Assembly (NCBI GenBank): GCA_038254545.1
Contig: JBBSGB010000006.1
Span: 56,105-120,104 of the forward strand
Reading direction: 5' to 3'
DNA from: CAHJXF01 sp038254545
GTDB taxonomy: Bacteria; Pseudomonadota; Gammaproteobacteria; Burkholderiales; Burkholderiaceae_D
Length of the DNA: 64,000 nt
The notes under the pieces were generated by a model, which was given only the letters and a program-made list of their open reading frames with translations, was not told the DNA's origin and searched no databases. This document shows positions 1-8,430 of this stretch, piece by piece. The translations under genes were made by a program, and so were the position numbers. The stretch's first letter is position 1, and each line of letters starts with the position of its first letter.

Positions 1-964
1 GATCGACAAGCTCCCGGGTCGCGGCAGCGAATGCGTCGCGCGAGATCGCCGCGTGGCGATGAACGCCGTCGGCCTCGAAGGCGAGATCGACGATCAGCGC
101 GTCGCTCAACTGTTCCTTCGCAGCGCGCGCGTGCGCTGCGAGGCGGGCATGCTCGGCATCGGACAACTGTGCGGCAGTCACACCGGCGGCCTTGAGCGCG
201 AGTTGTGCGAGTCGCTCGTCGAAGTCGTCGCCGCCGAGCGCGGTATCTCCGCCGGTGGCGAGCACTTCGAAGACGCCTTGCGTTAGCTTGAGGATGGACA
301 GGTCGAAGGTCCCGCCGCCGAGGTCGTAGACCGCATAGACTCCTTCGATGCCGTTGTCGAGCCCGTACGCAACCGCCGCTGCGGTGGGCTCGTTCAACAG
401 GCGCAGGACGTTGATACCCGCGAGTTGCGCGGCATCCTTGGTGGCCTGGCGTTGCGAGTCGTCGAAGTAGGCCGGCACCGTGACGACGGCGCCGACGAGG
501 TCGTCGCCGAGCGTGTCTTCGGCGCGTTGTCGCAAGGTCGCGAGAATTTCGGCCGAGACCTCGACCGGCGTCTTGACGCCGGCGGCTGTCGAGAGTCGTA
601 CGAGATTGCCGCTGCCTTCATGCGCCGATGCATCGACCAGGTCGTAGCGCATCTCCTGCTCGGCCGCGACGTCGATCTGGTCGCGTCCGCGCCCCATCAG
701 GCGCTTGACCGACACGATGGTATTGCGCGGGTCGGCGGCACGATCGGCGAGTGCCTCGTGACCGATGCGCGCCGTTCCGTCCTTGCGGTAGTGCACTGCC
801 GACGGCAGCAGCATGCGGCCCTCTTGGTCGGGCAGCACTTCGGCGACGCCATTTCGAACCGCGGCGACGAGCGAGTTGGTGGTGCCCAGGTCGATGCCCA
901 CCGCGAGGCGCCGCTGATGCGGGGCTGGCGCCATGCCCGGCTCGGAGATCTGCAGGAGCGCCAT
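1..964 (-). CDS. hscA: Fe-S cluster chaperone HscA (Hsp70 family), N-terminal part, cut by the window edge
   Basis: About 321 N-terminal residues of a specialised Hsp70 that, with HscB, drives cluster release from the scaffold IscU in the cytoplasm. The nucleotide-binding domain is clear: phosphate-1 loop GIDLGTTNS at residues 23-31, an LNEPTAAA motif, and the phosphate-2 loop DLGGGTFDLS near residue 210. The start ATG overlaps the hscB stop (ATGA), so the two are translationally coupled. The substrate-binding domain and any following ferredoxin gene lie outside the window. The short tail before the nucleotide-binding domain and the position after hscB favour HscA over DnaK. Confidence 0.95.
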   Translation of the reverse strand, partial: MALLQISEPGMAPAPHQRRLAVGIDLGTTNSLVAAVRNGVAEVLPDQEGRMLLPSAVHYRKDGTARIGHEALADRAADPRNTIVSVKRLMGRGRDQIDVAAEQEMRYDLVDASAHEGSGNLVRLSTAAGVKTPVEVSAEILATLRQRAEDTLGDDLVGAVVTVPAYFDDSQRQATKDAAQLAGINVLRLLNEPTAAAVAYGLDNGIEGVYAVYDLGGGTFDLSILKLTQGVFEVLATGGDTALGGDDFDERLAQLALKAAGVTAAQLSDAEHARLAAHARAAKEQLSDALIVDLAFEADGVHRHAAISRDAFAAATRELVD

Positions 965-1524
965 CAGTTCACCGTGGAGCGGAGACGATCGCTGGCCGTG
1001 GCGACGTCTTCTCCGAAACGTTCGACGAACATCCACTGACGAACGAGTTCGGATGCGTGCGCCGCGGCGGCATCGGCATCACCGTCCGCATCATCGCTGC
1101 GATCGAGCGCGACCTCGATTTCGGCCGACAACCGCTCGCGTGTCGATGCGAGTTCGCGATCGAGCGCAGCGAGCGCGTCGCGGTCATCGCTCGCTCGCGC
1201 ATCGTCGAGCGACTCACGCCATTCGAGCTGCTCGACCAGAAACTCTTGCGGCATGTTCGTGTTGTTCTCGCGCGCTGGATCGTGGCCCTTCAGGTCGCAC
1301 AGATAGATCGCACGATTCAAGGGATCGCGAAGCACGCGATAAGCCTCGTTGGCCTGCGTCGCCCATTGCAGCGCGACGCGCTGCTCGGCCGCGCCCGACG
1401 CGGCGAAGCGATCCGGATGAACGCGGCTCTGCAATTCGCGATAGGCGCGATCGAGCGCCGCGCTGTCGAGCGCGTAGCGTTCGGGCAATCCGAACAACGC
1501 GAAGTGATTGGCCTGGATGTCCAT
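964..1524 (-). CDS. hscB: Fe-S assembly co-chaperone HscB (J-domain protein)
   Basis: A 186-residue J-domain co-chaperone that brings IscU to HscA and stimulates its ATPase. The N-terminal J domain carries the HPD tripeptide at residues 36-38, followed by the NEAYRVLRDP segment. The C-terminal helical IscU-binding domain contains the family-typical LVEQLEWRE stretch. The start codon sits directly behind the T-tract of an intrinsic terminator, so no free Shine-Dalgarno sequence is available. The stop overlaps the hscA start. Length is slightly above the usual 170-175 residues, because of an Asp/Ala-rich insertion near residue 145. Confidence 0.95.
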   Translation of the reverse strand: MDIQANHFALFGLPERYALDSAALDRAYRELQSRVHPDRFAASGAAEQRVALQWATQANEAYRVLRDPLNRAIYLCDLKGHDPARENNTNMPQEFLVEQLEWRESLDDARASDDRDALAALDRELASTRERLSAEIEVALDRSDDADGDADAAAAHASELVRQWMFVERFGEDVATASDRLRSTVN

Positions 1525-1552
1525 AAAAAAACAAGGCGGCCGGGCCGCCTTG
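1525..1552 (-). terminator. Strong intrinsic terminator between iscA and hscB, ending at the hscB start codon
   Basis: On the minus strand a perfect 9-bp stem (CAAGGCGGC paired with GCCGCCTTG, loop CCG) is followed by seven T residues. The last T is immediately next to the ATG of hscB. This is a textbook Rho-independent terminator. It lies inside what is normally one isc operon, and would reduce or separate hscBA expression relative to iscRSUA. Confidence 0.85.
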
Positions 1553-1580
1553 GTTCATCGCGCGCAGCGTGGCGCGGTTG

Positions 1581-1931
1581 TCAAATGCGGAAGCTCTCTC
1601 CGCAACCGCACTCGTCCTTGACGTTGGGATTCTTGAACTTGAAGCCTTCGTTCAATCCCTCGCGGGCGAAGTCGAGTTCGGTGCCATCGATGTAGGGCAG
1701 GCTCTTGGGATCGACATAGACCTTCACGCCGTGGCTCTCGAACACGCGATCTTCCGACACCGGTTCGTCGACGTATTCGAGCTTGTACGCGAGGCCCGAG
1801 CAGCCGGTGGTGCGCACGCCCACGCGCAGGCCTTCGCCCTTGCCGCGCCGCTCGATGTAGCGCGCCACGTGCCGCGCCGCCTTCTCGGTCAGCGTAATGC
1901 CTGCCAGATCGGTAATCGCGTCCATGCTCAT
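1581..1931 (-). CDS. iscA: Iron-sulfur cluster assembly protein IscA
   Basis: A 116-residue A-type carrier that receives clusters from the IscU scaffold and passes them to apoproteins. The three conserved cysteines are present: C44 in TTGCSGLAYK, and C108 and C110 in ECGCGESF near the C terminus. The start ATG overlaps the iscU stop (ATGA); a second in-frame ATG two codons later is an alternative start. The residues ahead of the ITLTEKAA core are a short extension. It is followed by the intrinsic terminator in front of hscB. Confidence 0.95.
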   Translation of the reverse strand: MSMDAITDLAGITLTEKAARHVARYIERRGKGEGLRVGVRTTGCSGLAYKLEYVDEPVSEDRVFESHGVKVYVDPKSLPYIDGTELDFAREGLNEGFKFKNPNVKDECGCGESFRI

Positions 1932-2344
1932 GCCGCCTGCGTTTCCGTAACTTCAGCCGCGACCTCTGTGTGCTTGGTGCGATAGTCCTGCACCGCCGCC
2001 TTGATCGCGTCTTCGGCGAGGATCGAGCAGTGGATCTTCACCGGCGGCAATGCCAGCTCTTCGGCGATGTGCGTGTTGCGGATGCTCATCGCCTCGTCGA
2101 GCGTCTTGCCCTTGACCCACTCGGTCACGAGCGACGACGACGCGATCGCCGAGCCGCAACCATAGGTCTTGAACTTTGCGTCCGCAATGCGACCATCCTC
2201 ACCGACGCGGATCTGCAGCTTCATCACATCGCCGCAGGCTGGCGCGCCCACCATGCCGGTGCCGACTGCCTCATCGCCCTTTTCGAACGAGCCGACGTTG
2301 CGCGGATTTTAGTAGTGATCGAGAACCTTGTTGCTGTAAGCCAT
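1928..2344 (-). pseudogene. iscU: Fe-S scaffold IscU, reading frame broken by an in-frame TAA at codon 12
   Basis: The conceptual product is the scaffold on which IscS builds [2Fe-2S] clusters. From the ATG at 2344 it reads MAYSNKVLDHY, then TAA (2311-2309), then NPRNVGSFEKGDE. The family has Glu at that place (HYENPRN), so one GAA to TAA change explains it. Everything after the stop is intact, including ligands C37 (PACGDV), C63 (YGCGSA) and C106 (IHCSI) and the LPPVKIHC loop that HscA recognises. The next in-frame ATG is codon 31 (2254), leaving 108 residues without a visible Shine-Dalgarno sequence. No other decay is seen. A sequencing error, suppression or internal initiation are all possible. 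Confidence 0.85.
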
Positions 2345-2367
2345 GACAATCTCCGGTTACTTCTTGT

Positions 2368-3594
2368 TCAGTGCGCTGCCCAGGTGATCGATTCCATATC
2401 GACCCCGTCCTTGAACATTTCCCACAACGGCGACAGATCGCGCAGCTTTGCAATACGCGACTTGAGCAACCCGATCGCGTAGTCGACATCGTCTTCGGTC
2501 GTGAACCTTCCGATCGTGAAACGGATCGATGAATGTGCGAGCTCGTCGCTGCGTCCCAGCGCCCGCAACACATAGCTGGGCTCGAGACTCGCCGACGTAC
2601 ACGCCGAACCCGACGACACCGCGAGCTCCTTGATGCCCATGATCAGCGACTCGCCTTCGACGAAGTTGAAGCTGACGTTGAGGTTGTGCGGCACGCGATG
2701 CTCTTCATCGCCGTTCAGATAGACCTCTTCGATATCGCGAAGGCCGTGCCACAAACGATCGTGCAGCATGCGCACGCGTTCGTTCTCGGTATTCATTTCG
2801 AGGCGCGCGAGACGATAGGCCTCGCCCATTCCGACGATCTGGTGGGTAGCCAGCGTGCCCGAACGCAGGCCGCGCTCGTGACCGCCGCCGTGCATCTGCG
2901 CTTCAAGGCGCACGCGCGGCTTGCGGCGAACATAGAGCGCGCCGATGCCCTTAGGTCCGTAGGTCTTGTGCGCGGTGAAGGTCATCAGGTCGACATTCCA
3001 CGACGACAGGTCGATGGCGACCTTGCCGGTCGCCTGCGCGGCATCGCTATGAAAGAGGATGCGGCGTTCCTTGCAGAGCGCTCCGATCGCGGGGATGTCC
3101 TGGACGACGCCGATCTCGTTGTTGACCAGCATCACCGATACCAGCACGGTGTCGTCGCGCATCGCTTCACGCAGTTGATCGAGCGTGATCAGGCCGTTGG
3201 GCTGCGGCTGCAGATACGTCACCTCGAAGCCTTCGCGTTCGAGCTCGCGGCAGGTGTCGAGCACGGCCTTGTGCTCGGTCTTGACCGTGATGATGTGCTT
3301 GCCCTTCTCCTTGTAGAAGTGGGCGGCACCCTTGATCGCGAGGTTGTCGCCCTCGGTCGCGCCCGAAGTCCAGATGATTTCGCGCGGGTCGCAGTTGACC
3401 AGCTTCGCCACTTCCGCACGCGCATTCTCGACGGCCTGCTCCGCGTCCCAGCCGAACGGATGGCTGCGCGATGCGGGGTTGCCGAATTGCGTCGTGAGGT
3501 ACGGGATCATCTTCTCGGCAACGCGCGGATCGACCGGCGTCGTTGCCGAATAATCCATGTAGATCGGAAGACGTGACTGCATGATGGTTTCCAT
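2368..3594 (-). CDS. iscS: Cysteine desulfurase IscS
   Basis: A PLP-dependent enzyme of about 408 residues that takes sulfur from L-cysteine and passes it as persulfide to IscU and other acceptors. The order is canonical: N-terminal LPIYMDYSATTPVDPRV, PLP-binding HSDAAQATGK, Schiff-base lysine in FTAHKTYGPKG (about residue 210), and active-site cysteine in SSGSACTSAS (about residue 332). The C terminus ends WAAH as in other betaproteobacterial IscS. Starts at 3594 (METIMQS) or 3582 (MQSRLP) both fit; a longer frame to 3639 would run into iscR. It lies between iscR and iscU. Confidence 0.97.
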   Translation of the reverse strand: METIMQSRLPIYMDYSATTPVDPRVAEKMIPYLTTQFGNPASRSHPFGWDAEQAVENARAEVAKLVNCDPREIIWTSGATEGDNLAIKGAAHFYKEKGKHIITVKTEHKAVLDTCRELEREGFEVTYLQPQPNGLITLDQLREAMRDDTVLVSVMLVNNEIGVVQDIPAIGALCKERRILFHSDAAQATGKVAIDLSSWNVDLMTFTAHKTYGPKGIGALYVRRKPRVRLEAQMHGGGHERGLRSGTLATHQIVGMGEAYRLARLEMNTENERVRMLHDRLWHGLRDIEEVYLNGDEEHRVPHNLNVSFNFVEGESLIMGIKELAVSSGSACTSASLEPSYVLRALGRSDELAHSSIRFTIGRFTTEDDVDYAIGLLKSRIAKLRDLSPLWEMFKDGVDMESITWAAH

Positions 3595-3614
3595 TGATTC
3601 GCGTGAGCTGACTG

Positions 3615-4109
3615 CTAACTGAGGCGCGCGTCCGGGCACTCGCCCGCGCTGCGACGATCGCGCAAGACATGCACCTGCGGGGAACTCTCACAACGATGCA
3701 GGCGCGTTCTTTGTTCGGTGATCAGATCATCCAGCGACACGCTGTCGAGGTATTCGACCATGCGCGTGTTGAGGTTCGCCCACAGGTCGTGCGTCAGGCA
3801 ACGGCGATCGTCAAGGCAGTTTTCTTTGCCCTTGCATTGCGTCGCGTCCAGCGGTTCATCGACGGCGTGAATGATGTCGGCCACCGTGATGTCCATCGCC
3901 GCTCGGCCAAGAGTGTAGCCGCCGCCTGGACCGCGCACGCTTTCGACCAGCGCGTTGCGACGCAGCTTGCCGAACAATTGTTCGAGGTAGGACAGCGAAA
4001 TGCTCTGACGGCCGCTGATGCCCGCAAGCGCGACCGGACCGGCGTGTTCGCGCAACGCGAGGTCGATCATCGCGGTCACGGCAAAACGTCCTTTGGTGGT
4101 CAGTCGCAT
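3615..4109 (-). CDS. iscR: Rrf2-family [2Fe-2S] transcriptional regulator IscR
   Basis: A 164-residue regulator that in its cluster-bound form represses the isc operon and so matches Fe-S synthesis to demand. The N-terminal winged helix starts MRLTTKGRFAVTAM, with the recognition region ISLSYLEQLFGKLRR. The cluster ligands C92, C98, C104 and H107 sit at the same positions as in E. coli IscR. The C-terminal tail after residue 140 is longer and divergent. It is the first gene of the operon, behind a promoter that carries a matching IscR site. Confidence 0.96.
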   Translation of the reverse strand: MRLTTKGRFAVTAMIDLALREHAGPVALAGISGRQSISLSYLEQLFGKLRRNALVESVRGPGGGYTLGRAAMDITVADIIHAVDEPLDATQCKGKENCLDDRRCLTHDLWANLNTRMVEYLDSVSLDDLITEQRTRLHRCESSPQVHVLRDRRSAGECPDARLS

Positions 4110-4158
4110 GAAATTGGCTCCGGGAAAGCCCGCTTGCAGGGGCTATTCGAGAACGCCA

Positions 4159-4191
4159 AGGATACTATTCCCGACCAATTTAGTCAACTAT
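4159..4191 (-). promoter_or_regulatory. isc operon promoter overlapped by a type-1 IscR binding site
   Basis: On the minus strand TTGACT (4187-4182) and TATCCT (4164-4159) are separated by 17 bases and point into iscR. The sequence from 4191 to about 4164 begins ATAGTTGACTAAATTGGTC and ends GGGAAT, closely resembling the type-1 IscR site that covers the -35 region of the E. coli iscR promoter. This implies autorepression by holo-IscR. Confidence 0.8.
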
Positions 4192-4215
4192 TCGGACTGC
4201 CCGTGCCCGAACTTG

Positions 4216-4236
4216 CGGCCGGCAACTTACCGGCCG
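4216..4236 (-). terminator. GC-rich hairpin after the phosphatase gene (weak terminator candidate)
   Basis: A perfect 7-bp stem (CGGCCGG paired with CCGGCCG, 7-nt loop) lies just past the stop of the phosphatase gene and ahead of the isc promoter. There is no T-tract, so termination here is uncertain. Confidence 0.3.
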
Positions 4237-4246
4237 GCCTGTCGAC

Positions 4247-4750
4247 CTACGCAGCGGCCTTCTGCGCCATGCGGCGGCGCACGAAATCGACCAGGTTGAT
4301 GCACGCGTCCTCGACGTAATCGAGAACCACCTCGAACCCGTCGGCCCCGCCGTAGTACGGATCCGGAACGACCGCGGACTCGTGTTCGGTCGCGAAGCTC
4401 ATCAGCAACTTGATCTTGTGATGGAACTGGCGCGGCGCGATCTGCTGAAGCAGCGCGTGGTTGTCCCAGTCCATCGCGAGGATCAGGTCGTAATGGACGA
4501 AGTCTTCCTTCGTCACTTGGCGCGCGACCAGGTTGGACATCTCGTAGCCGCGCTTCTTGGCGGCGCGCGAGGCCCGCGCATCGGGCGCTTCGCCTGCGTG
4601 AAAACCATGCGTGCCGGCCGAATCGACCTTGACGTGCTTCTCGAGCCCGGCCTCGCGCACCTTCTCGCGAAACACGGCTTCGGCCGTGGGCGAACGACAG
4701 ATGTTGCCCATGCAGACGATCAGAATCTTGAATGCCTCGTACTTCAACAT
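4247..4750 (-). CDS. Low-molecular-weight protein-tyrosine phosphatase
   Basis: A cytoplasmic phosphatase of 167 residues. The N-terminal P-loop reads CMGNICRSP (C13 nucleophile, R19), and the general-acid aspartate lies in PDPYYGG near residue 130, both diagnostic of LMW-PTPs. Its position immediately upstream of iscR is common in betaproteobacteria. The physiological substrate is unknown; no polysaccharide-export kinase lies nearby, so a Wzb role is not supported. The few residues before KILIVCMGN are longer than usual, and a later start is possible. Confidence 0.93.
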   Translation of the reverse strand: MLKYEAFKILIVCMGNICRSPTAEAVFREKVREAGLEKHVKVDSAGTHGFHAGEAPDARASRAAKKRGYEMSNLVARQVTKEDFVHYDLILAMDWDNHALLQQIAPRQFHHKIKLLMSFATEHESAVVPDPYYGGADGFEVVLDYVEDACINLVDFVRRRMAQKAAA

Positions 4751-4862
4751 ATTCGCTCACCCTATCCAGTGCAATTCGACACTCGTCGAGATGGTTCGCA
4801 GCAGCGTCGCTATCAACACGATGCGTCCGCTGGACCGATTTTCAACCGCCGCATGATGCCTC

Positions 4863-6962
4863 TCATGCAGCCCTGTCTCCGCTTCCGAGCAGCAACACGT
4901 TGTCCGTGCCCGACGCACCGAAGACCTGCTGCTTGAGCGCCGCAAGCTGGTCTCTCGTTTGTGCTGCCTGCTCGAACTCCAGGTTGCGTGCGTGGTCCAG
5001 CATCGCCTTTTCAAGGCGCTTGATTTCACGCGCGAGATCCTTCTCTCCCATCTCGCCATACCGCGCTTTTTCCTGCGCAGCTTTCAGATCGGTGCGCGCG
5101 GTCTTCACGTCGTACACGCCGTCGATCATTTCGCGGACCTGCTTGATGACGCTGCGCGCCTCGATGCCGTGCTCGAGGTTGAACGCGGTCTGCTTGGTGC
5201 GGCGTCGATTGGTCTCGTCGATCGCCCGCCGCATCGACTCGGTGATCGAGTCGCCATAGAGGATCGCGGTTCCATTGATGTTGCGAGCCGCGCGGCCGAT
5301 GGTCTGGATCAACGAACGCTCAGCACGCAGGAAGCCTTCCTTGTCGGCATCGAGGATCGCGACCAGCGACACCTCGGGAATGTCGAGACCTTCGCGCAGC
5401 AGATTGATTCCCACCAGCACGTCGAACACGCCCAGACGCAGGTCACGAATGATTTCTGCGCGCTCGACCGTCTCGATGTCCGAGTGCAGATAACGCACCT
5501 TGACCCCGTGCTCGCCGAGATAGTCGGTGAGCTGCTCGGCCATGCGCTTGGTGAGCGTGGTGACCAGCACGCGCTCGTGCTTCGCAACGCGCAGGTTGAT
5601 CTCGGACAACACGTCGTCGACCTGCGTGCTCGCGGGCCTCACTTCGAGCTGCGGATCGATCAGCCCGGTGGGCCGCACGAGCTGCTCGACCACCTGACCG
5701 GCATGCCCCTTCTCGTAGTCGGCCGGAGTCGCCGACACGAAGATGCCCTGCCTCACCTTGCCTTCGAACTCCTCGAACTTCAGCGGCCGGTTGTCGAGCG
5801 CCGACGGCAGGCGGAAGCCATAGTCCACAAGGTTCTGCTTGCGCGCGCGATCGCCGCGGTACATGCCGTTCAACTGGCCGATCAGCGCGTGGCTCTCGTC
5901 GAAGAAGATCAGCGCGTCGTCGGGCAGATAGTCGATCAGGGTCGGCGGCGGATCGCCAGGCTTCGCACCCGAGATATGCCGCGAGTAGTTCTCTATGCCT
6001 TTGCAGAAGCCGACCTCGGACATCATCTCCAGATCGAAGCGCGTGCGCTGCTCGAGCCGCTGCGCTTCGACCAAACGATTCTCGCGATAGAAATATTCGA
6101 GCCGCTCGCGCAACTCCGCCTTGATGGTCTCGATCGCATTGATGACTGTGCCGCGTTGCGTGACGTAATGCGAGCCCGGATAGATCGTGAAGCGCGGGAT
6201 CTTCTGTCGCACGCGGCCGGTGAGCGGATCGAAGAGCTGCATGCTCTCGACCTGGTCGTCGAACAGCTCGATGCGCACCGCGAGCTCCGCGTGTTCCGCG
6301 GGGAACACGTCGATCACGTCGCCGCGCACGCGGAACGTGCCGCGGCCGAAGTCGACCTCGTTGCGCTTGTATTGCATTTGGATCAGCCGCGCGATGATGT
6401 CGCGCTGCCCGAGCTTGTCCTTGACGCGCAGCGTCAGGATCATCTTGTGGTACTCGTTCGGATTGCCGATACCGTAGATCGTAGAAACCGTGCCAACGAT
6501 CACCACATCGCGCCGCTCCATCAACGATTTGGTCGCGGACAGGCGCATCTGCTCGATGTGCTCGTTGATCGAGGAGTCCTTCTCGATGAAGAGGTCGCGC
6601 TGGGGAACGTAGGCCTCGGGCTGGTAGTAGTCGTAGTAGCTGACGAAGTACTCGACCGCGTTGTTCGGGAAGAACTCGCGGAACTCCGAATACAGTTGCG
6701 CGGCAAGCGTCTTGTTCGGCGCCAGCACGAGCGCGGGCCGTCCGGCACGCGCGATTACGTTGGCCATCGTGAAGGTCTTGCCCGAACCCGTAACCCCGAG
6801 CAGCGTCTGGAACGCGAGCCCGTCTTCCAGGCCTTCCATCAGCCCGGCGATCGCCTGCGGCTGATCGCCAGCCGGCGAAAACGGCTGGTAAAGCTGGAAC
6901 GGGCTTCCTGGAAACGACACCAGATCGGCGTCTTCCGGCTGGGGAGCGAGGTTGGCGACCAT
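4863..6962 (-). CDS. uvrB: Excinuclease ABC subunit UvrB
   Basis: A helicase-like damage-verification subunit of nucleotide excision repair, about 699 residues. Visible motifs are Walker A GVTGSGKTFT, the beta-hairpin region YYDYYQPEAYVPQRD that clamps DNA, the Walker B-like FFDESH, helicase motif VI QTIGRAARN, and the C-terminal UVR domain (MLDHARNLEFEQAAQTRDQL) that contacts UvrC. The start at 6962 (MVANLAPQ) is chosen because the family begins shortly before FQLYQPFSPAGDQP; an upstream extension to 7004 looks non-coding. No clear LexA box was seen upstream. It is transcribed divergently from the aminotransferase. Confidence 0.97.
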   Translation of the reverse strand: MVANLAPQPEDADLVSFPGSPFQLYQPFSPAGDQPQAIAGLMEGLEDGLAFQTLLGVTGSGKTFTMANVIARAGRPALVLAPNKTLAAQLYSEFREFFPNNAVEYFVSYYDYYQPEAYVPQRDLFIEKDSSINEHIEQMRLSATKSLMERRDVVIVGTVSTIYGIGNPNEYHKMILTLRVKDKLGQRDIIARLIQMQYKRNEVDFGRGTFRVRGDVIDVFPAEHAELAVRIELFDDQVESMQLFDPLTGRVRQKIPRFTIYPGSHYVTQRGTVINAIETIKAELRERLEYFYRENRLVEAQRLEQRTRFDLEMMSEVGFCKGIENYSRHISGAKPGDPPPTLIDYLPDDALIFFDESHALIGQLNGMYRGDRARKQNLVDYGFRLPSALDNRPLKFEEFEGKVRQGIFVSATPADYEKGHAGQVVEQLVRPTGLIDPQLEVRPASTQVDDVLSEINLRVAKHERVLVTTLTKRMAEQLTDYLGEHGVKVRYLHSDIETVERAEIIRDLRLGVFDVLVGINLLREGLDIPEVSLVAILDADKEGFLRAERSLIQTIGRAARNINGTAILYGDSITESMRRAIDETNRRRTKQTAFNLEHGIEARSVIKQVREMIDGVYDVKTARTDLKAAQEKARYGEMGEKDLAREIKRLEKAMLDHARNLEFEQAAQTRDQLAALKQQVFGASGTDNVLLLGSGDRAA

Positions 6963-7019
6963 GCTAAGATTTATGCGGTTGCGGCGCGAATTGCGGCACT
7001 GCAATAAGTCCCGCGGCGG

Positions 7020-7042
7020 GCACCAACGAGTTGAATTGGTGC
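7020..7042. repeat. Inverted repeat in the uvrB/aminotransferase divergent promoter region
   Basis: Perfect 7-bp arms GCACCAA and TTGGTGC are separated by 9 bases. It lies about 58 bases upstream of the uvrB start and 138 bases before the aminotransferase start. It could be an operator or a leader hairpin; no regulator can be assigned. Confidence 0.35.
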
Positions 7043-7180
7043 GTTGCGAGATTGGGTCGCCATTATCGCGCGGATCGGTCTTCCGAATCCAGTATTTTCT
7101 GAAACCCGCGTCGAATCAACGGATTAGGCGCTAGTCCGACACCGCCTTAGTCGTTCGTCTTAGCGCCATTTGAAGAATCC

Positions 7181-8392
7181 ATGGACTCTCCCTTCCTAGA
7201 CGTCGCCCTCGCGCCACGCGACCCGATCCTCGGAATGACCGAGGCTTATAACGCCGACGTCCGACCGAACAAGATCAATCTGGGCATGGGGGTTTACACC
7301 GACCCGGACGGCCGCGTCCCGGTTCTGGCTGCGGTGCGCGAAGCGGAACGCCTGCGCCTCACCAATACGCCCACGCGCAGCTACCTGCCGATCGACGGCA
7401 TCCCGCTCTACAACAGCGGCGCGCAGAATCTGCTGTTCGGCGAGGGCGCGAAGATCCTGACCGACGGCCGCGTCGTGACCGTGCAGGCGCTCGGCGGCAC
7501 CGGTGCACTGAAGATCGGCGCGGACTTCCTGAAGCAGTTGTCGCCCGACGCCGAAGTCCTGATCAGCGATCCGAGTTGGGAGAACCACCTCGCGCTCTTC
7601 ACTTCCGCGGGGTTCGCGGTGCGCAGCTATCCGTATTACGACGCGGCGACGAATGGCCTGAACTTCGAAGGCATGATCGGCGCGTTACAGGCGGCCGCTC
7701 CCGACACCATCGTGGTCCTGCATGCGTGCTGCCACAATCCGACCGGCGTTGACCCGACCCGCGAGCAGTGGTCGCGCGTCATCGCCGTGCTGGCCGAACG
7801 CAAGCTGATGCCCTTCCTCGACATCGCCTATCAGGGCTTTGCCGATGGCATCGAACCCGATGCGCTCGTCGTACGTGCGATGGCCGATGCCGGCCTCGAA
7901 TTCCTCGTCTCGAGTTCGTTCTCGAAATCGTTCTCGCTGTACGGCGAACGCGTCGGCGCGCTGTCGGTCGTCACCGCCGACAAGAGCGAATCGGCGCGCG
8001 TGCTCAGCCAGTTGAAGCGCGTGATCCGCACCAACTATTCCAACCCGCCCACGCACGGCGGCGCGATGGTCGCCGCAGTGCTGAGCGATCCCAAGCTGTG
8101 CGCGATGTGGGAAGACGAGCTCACCGGCATGCGCGAGCGCATACGCGCGATGCGCGTCGGCCTCGTCGAACGTTTGCGAATACGCATGCCATCGATCTCC
8201 TTCGATCACATCGAAAGACAGCGCGGCATGTTCTCGTATTCGGGATTGACCGAGAAGCAGGTGCAACGCCTGCGCGAAGAGTTCGCGATCTATGCGATCA
8301 GCACCGGTCGCATCTGCGTGGCGGCTCTCAACGAACACAACATCGACACAGTGGCCGACGCGATTGCCGCGGTCTCACAGCCTTCGCGTTGA
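7181..8392 (+). CDS. tyrB: Aromatic amino acid aminotransferase (class I, TyrB/AspC family)
   Basis: A PLP-dependent transaminase of 403 residues for tyrosine, phenylalanine or aspartate with 2-oxoglutarate. The fold-type I signature is complete: N-terminal PFLDVALAPRDPILGM, the CHNPTGVDPT substrate loop, Schiff-base lysine in SSSFSKSFSLYGERVGA (about residue 250), the subunit-interface R-NYSNPPTHG, and C-terminal GRICVAALN. The TyrB versus AspC choice is not certain from sequence. The position divergent from uvrB is conserved in Burkholderiales. The stop codon overlaps the -35 box of the tRNA promoter. Confidence 0.9.
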   Translation: MDSPFLDVALAPRDPILGMTEAYNADVRPNKINLGMGVYTDPDGRVPVLAAVREAERLRLTNTPTRSYLPIDGIPLYNSGAQNLLFGEGAKILTDGRVVTVQALGGTGALKIGADFLKQLSPDAEVLISDPSWENHLALFTSAGFAVRSYPYYDAATNGLNFEGMIGALQAAAPDTIVVLHACCHNPTGVDPTREQWSRVIAVLAERKLMPFLDIAYQGFADGIEPDALVVRAMADAGLEFLVSSSFSKSFSLYGERVGALSVVTADKSESARVLSQLKRVIRTNYSNPPTHGGAMVAAVLSDPKLCAMWEDELTGMRERIRAMRVGLVERLRIRMPSISFDHIERQRGMFSYSGLTEKQVQRLREEFAIYAISTGRICVAALNEHNIDTVADAIAAVSQPSR

Positions 8393-8416
8393 CGCTCCGC
8401 TCGGCGGCGCTATAAT
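8389..8416 (+). promoter_or_regulatory. Promoter of tRNA-Asn
   Basis: TTGACG (8389-8394) and a consensus TATAAT (8411-8416) are spaced by 16 bases, and the tRNA begins 14 bases after the -10 box. The -35 box overlaps the aminotransferase stop codon. Confidence 0.8.
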
Positions 8417-8430
8417 CGCGCTCCCTCAAA

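Noticed and set aside
4959..7007. Long plus-strand frame of 682 codons opposite uvrB
   Set aside because: Its residues are low-complexity Arg/Leu/His antisense of uvrB, whose motifs are unmistakable.
6963..7180. LexA (SOS) box upstream of uvrB
   Set aside because: No CTG-N10-CAG-type palindrome of sufficient quality was seen.
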